This document shows, in pieces, positions 61,581 through 64,000 of a stretch of DNA of 64,000 nucleotides. The stretch comes from Chitinophaga sp. GbtcB8 (lineage in GTDB: Bacteria > Bacteroidota > Bacteroidia > Chitinophagales > Chitinophagaceae), in NCBI RefSeq assembly GCF_019091455.1, contig NZ_JAGXJN010000016.1, positions 1 to 64,000 of the forward strand, read 5' to 3'. The notes under the pieces were generated by a model. That model worked only from the letters and a program-made list of their open reading frames with translations. It ran no database searches and was not told the origin of the DNA. A program made the position numbers and the translations under genes. Positions within the stretch are counted from its first letter, which is position 1. Every line of letters begins with the position of its first letter.

Positions 61581-62048
61581 TTAATTACCGCCTAAACATT
61601 TTGCTGACCAAACACCGCTTTGCATCAGTAGCCCGAACCAATCTTCCAGGTGCCAGGTATGCGTAAGCCTGCCATCCTTCAAGTGGTGGAACTCATGCAG
61701 GGCCAGGGCTACTTTTTTCCCGGTAGCCGGAATGCCCATTAACTCGCTGTTGTGCGTAAATACAAAGGAGGCACGCACACCGGCGCGCTCATAAGTGCCG
61801 TAAATTTCATGGATCACAATTTCCACATCCGGGAAGGTGGTTGAAAAACCGCTGATGATATCCTGTAACCCTTTAGGACCTGCTGCCTGCCCGGGTCCTA
61901 AGGGAATGTCCTGCCAGTCAGGGGTGCATACTTCATCCAGCAGCTCCGGCTGTTTTTTCTTCCAGGCGCTGTAAAAAACTGTTATAGCGTTACGTTCTGC
62001 TGCCGTTAGTGCTTTAACCATTTCCGGCCCTTCATGTTGTACTGTCAT
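61581..62048 (-). CDS. SnoaL-like ester cyclase family protein
   Basis: This 155-residue protein has the NTF2-like fold of SnoaL-type cyclases: VFYSAWKKKQPELLDEVCTPDWQD near residue 25, GLQDIISGFSTTFPDVEIVIHE, and the closing HEFHHLKDGRLTHTWHLEDWFGLL. Family members bind small hydrophobic substrates; most bacterial ones are uncharacterised. It is upstream of the SDR gene with a 14-base gap, a common pair. The first ATG is used; a second at residue 10 is possible. Confidence 0.88.
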   Translation of the reverse strand: MTVQHEGPEMVKALTAAERNAITVFYSAWKKKQPELLDEVCTPDWQDIPLGPGQAAGPKGLQDIISGFSTTFPDVEIVIHEIYGTYERAGVRASFVFTHNSELMGIPATGKKVALALHEFHHLKDGRLTHTWHLEDWFGLLMQSGVWSAKCLGGN

Positions 62049-62122
62049 AATTCATTTGTTTATGCGTACAAAGGTCGTCCGCCGGTGAGGTATAGCTATG
62101 GTGAGGTTTTCAGTTTATAAAA

Positions 62123-62168
62123 ATTCCCCTGAAACCTTCCTTTACATTCAGAAAGACTTCAGGGGAAT
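62123..62168 (-). terminator. rho-independent terminator of the TlpA gene
   Basis: Perfect 11-base arms (62123-62133 and 62158-62168) with a 24-base loop are followed on the minus strand by TTTTT. It lies 24 bases after the stop of the TlpA-like gene. Confidence 0.75.
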
Positions 62169-62192
62169 ATAATTCCTGGTGTATGACCGTAT

Positions 62193-63362
62193 TTAGTTTT
62201 CTTTCATTTTTGCCTGGATCTCTTCCAGGGTTAAATTCTCTCCTACTACAATTCCTTTTTCATCCAGTAAGAACATGGCGGGGATGGCCCGGATCTTCCA
62301 GGCATTGGCAGTTTTACCTTTATCCAGGAAGCTGGGCCAGGGCAGCTGTTCTTCTTTCTGCGCCTTCAGCCAGTCTGCCTCTTTTTTGTCGATAGATACA
62401 CTCACGATCTGCACGCCTTTAGCCTGCAATTCTGCATAGGAATTTTTCATAGCAGGAATGGCTCTGCGGCAAGGGCCACACCAGGAAGCCCAAAAATCAA
62501 CCAGCACATATTTATGGCCTTTGGTCAGTGAGGCAATATCCGTAGGTATGCTGGTGCTTGCCTTTAGATCCAGCAAGGGAGCGGGTTGCCCTGCAAAACC
62601 TTTTGGGTTCAGCTGCTCGTCCAGCAGCTTACCATAATAACTATCTTTTGCTTCCTGGGAGAATTGCTCGTACATCGGCTTATCCTTTGGGGTAAAGTAG
62701 TTGTACAGGTCCAGTGCCATGAAAGGCCCCCACCAGGTATCTTTATTATCGTGGATAATTTTTTCAAACGTAACTGTAACCTGCTTAAAGAACGCGGATT
62801 CCCTTTCTTCCATTTGTTTATAGGCTGCTGTTTCCTTCAAAGACGTCAATAATACGGTGTCTTTGTTTTTGGCAGCTGCGTTTAACTTTTCCGAAATTTC
62901 CTTACTGGCATTCGTGTTAGCCATGTAAACGGAATCCAGCATTTCCCGCGGCGCTTTTATCTGAAGGAATTTTGTATGGGCATCACTTCCCTTTACTACT
63001 ACATGCTCAAATTCATAAAATTTATTGCCGCCGTTTCCTGAGAGCCGGGCTTCACCTGTCAGGGTGATCTCCCCGCTTTGTACCATCAATGAATAATAAC
63101 CACGGGGCTCAGTTAAACGTATATAAAAAAGGCGGGGCTCAGGCAGCTCTCCTTTTAATTCAAATTTACCCTGGCTCACCGTTGCTGTTGCCACGGGTGC
63201 TTCATCCTGATGGGTGGCTCCGGGAACCAGCTCTACTTTGGCCCCATCCGGCAATCCTTTTATAAGACCGTTAATGGTAAAGGGTTTTGACTGGGCATAT
63301 CCGCTGTATGTAAATACTAACAGCAATAATATTAACGGGGCGATTCTGAGATTGAATTTCAT
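62193..63362 (-). CDS. TlpA-like thioredoxin-fold protein with DUF4369 domain
   Basis: This 389-residue secreted protein has a signal peptide (LILLLLVFTYSGYAQ), an N-terminal DUF4369 domain (about residues 26-120; INGLIKGLPDGAKVELVPG, ARLFYIRLTEPRG-like), a helical linker and a C-terminal TlpA thioredoxin domain with the redox motif WASWCGPCRRAIP. It would handle disulfides in the periplasm. In Bacteroidota such genes often follow SusC/SusD operons. Here it follows the SusD gene by 13 bases on the same strand and has a terminator. Confidence 0.92.
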   Translation of the reverse strand: MKFNLRIAPLILLLLVFTYSGYAQSKPFTINGLIKGLPDGAKVELVPGATHQDEAPVATATVSQGKFELKGELPEPRLFYIRLTEPRGYYSLMVQSGEITLTGEARLSGNGGNKFYEFEHVVVKGSDAHTKFLQIKAPREMLDSVYMANTNASKEISEKLNAAAKNKDTVLLTSLKETAAYKQMEERESAFFKQVTVTFEKIIHDNKDTWWGPFMALDLYNYFTPKDKPMYEQFSQEAKDSYYGKLLDEQLNPKGFAGQPAPLLDLKASTSIPTDIASLTKGHKYVLVDFWASWCGPCRRAIPAMKNSYAELQAKGVQIVSVSIDKKEADWLKAQKEEQLPWPSFLDKGKTANAWKIRAIPAMFLLDEKGIVVGENLTLEEIQAKMKEN

Positions 63363-63375
63363 ATGTTTTGAAGTT

Positions 63376-64000
63376 TTACTTGTTTACGTTTTGTGTGATG
63401 GTTCCATTTCCGGCGTTCTTAATAGCGCCCTGGGGAAACGGCATGGTCCATAAATGAGAGGCTGGCGAAAGCGAAAGGCTGGTGCCATTTTCTTTCTTGG
63501 TTAATGTGCGTGCATAATCCGGATCTTTATTCAGGCGGCGCATGTCTGCAAAAGGCATAATACCCAGGATCAGCTCATTACCCTTGGTGCGCTGGATCAG
63601 CTTTACTGCATCCTGCACCGTGGCGGCAGAAAGCGCTGTATAATACTGCGGCAGGATCCGTTTTACCCTAACTGCATTTAAGGTATTCATAGCGCCTGAA
63701 ATATCATCCTGGCGGGCCTGGCATTCTGCTTTGATCAGGTATACTTCTGTGGTGGTAAGCCCGCCATAATTATAAAAACCTATGGTAATGCTTTTGTAAT
63801 ACGTATCTGCGCCCACGGTCCTTAACTTCCAGCGCGAGTTAAACCGGGCATCTCCCTGTTCAAAACGTGTTGCACGGTCGGTACGGATGTTTACTTCTGT
63901 GCTGGCATACTCCCTTACGCCGTGGCGGAAGCTGTAGTTCTCCACAAAATCATATCCCATTGGGGAGGGCGCATTGATATACTGGTCCGGCGCTTCAATC
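63376..64000 (-). CDS. RagB/SusD-family lipoprotein, N-terminal part outside window
   Basis: This is the C-terminal part (about 208 residues) of a SusD homologue. The frame stays open to the window end, so the start lies beyond 64000. The family signature is visible: LTTTEVYLIKAECQARQDDISGAMNTLNAVRVKR and TKGNELILGIMPFADMRRLNKD. It would partner a SusC gene, expected outside the window. It is read together with the TlpA-like gene 13 bases downstream. Confidence 0.88.
   Translation of the reverse strand, partial: IEAPDQYINAPSPMGYDFVENYSFRHGVREYASTEVNIRTDRATRFEQGDARFNSRWKLRTVGADTYYKSITIGFYNYGGLTTTEVYLIKAECQARQDDISGAMNTLNAVRVKRILPQYYTALSAATVQDAVKLIQRTKGNELILGIMPFADMRRLNKDPDYARTLTKKENGTSLSLSPASHLWTMPFPQGAIKNAGNGTITQNVNK

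Noticed and set aside
1..64000. tRNA, rRNA or riboswitch genes
   Set aside because: I read both strands for tRNA-like and rRNA-like segments and known riboswitch cores and saw none I could support.

Overview
The window comes from a Bacteroidota genome of the Chitinophaga type (family Chitinophagaceae). The basis is gene content: three SusD-type lipoproteins (one cut by the window end), two SusC-type TonB-linked receptors, an ECF sigma/FecR pair, a type IX secretion (T9SS) type B sorting domain, CAZymes with Sec or Tat signals, DUF4369-TlpA and a LytS/LytTR pair. Promoter-like sites also fit the Bacteroidota -33/-7 pattern (TTG, about 20 nt, TAnnTTTG). I see no rRNA, tRNA, CRISPR array or prophage.

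Layout. 1-4.25 kb is an accessory, visibly AT-richer segment: a 5'-cut IS256-family transposase, two small genes (one resembling CDI immunity proteins), an RHS polymorphic toxin whose signal peptide sits in a separate upstream reading frame, and an internally deleted VOC gene. 4.3-7.3 kb holds an aldo/keto reductase, an AraC regulator and a short-chain dehydrogenase (SDR). 7.5-20.4 kb holds a siderophore-type TonB receptor and, divergent from it, an operon of ECF sigma, FecR, SusC (with STN domain), SusD, a PKD surface lipoprotein, a DUF5009-like membrane protein and a GH109-like enzyme, closed by a strong terminator. This looks like a polysaccharide utilisation locus (PUL) for GalNAc-bearing glycans. 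20.4-26.7 kb carries hypothetical proteins, a large T9SS type B repeat protein, a phosphodiester glycosidase, a tiny lipoprotein and a SemiSWEET transporter. 26.7-37.9 kb is a mixed carbohydrate region: GH27, DUF695, a DprE2-like SDR, GH20, a YhcH-family lipoprotein, metallophosphoesterase, methyltransferase, GH15 and another SDR. 37.9-44.0 kb is a second PUL (SusC, SusD, pectinesterase). 44.3-49.4 kb has an azoreductase with an unusual palindromic upstream region, an outer-membrane beta-barrel protein and a divergent LytS/LytTR two-component system. 49.4-56.8 kb is a complete class I lanthipeptide cluster (precursor, LanC, fused LanB, C39-peptidase ABC exporter, very short HlyD-like adaptor). 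57.3-64 kb has an MBL-fold hydrolase, a Tat-exported GH116, SDR plus SnoaL-like cyclase, TlpA-DUF4369 and a SusD cut by the window end.

How the genes work together. The lanthipeptide genes run in one direction and form a self-contained production line: LanB dehydrates Ser/Thr of the precursor, LanC closes thioether rings, the C39 domain cuts after Gly-Gly and the ABC domains export the product. In the first PUL, FecR would sense SusC through its STN domain and release the sigma factor, SusC/SusD would import glycan, and the GH109-like enzyme would remove alpha-GalNAc.

The most notable points are the lanthipeptide cluster with its short adaptor and duplicated leader region, the RHS toxin with a split signal peptide next to a tandem CAGG repeat, the putative GalNAc PUL with a membrane acyltransferase-like protein, and the four-copy GGTTAGC palindrome upstream of the azoreductase.
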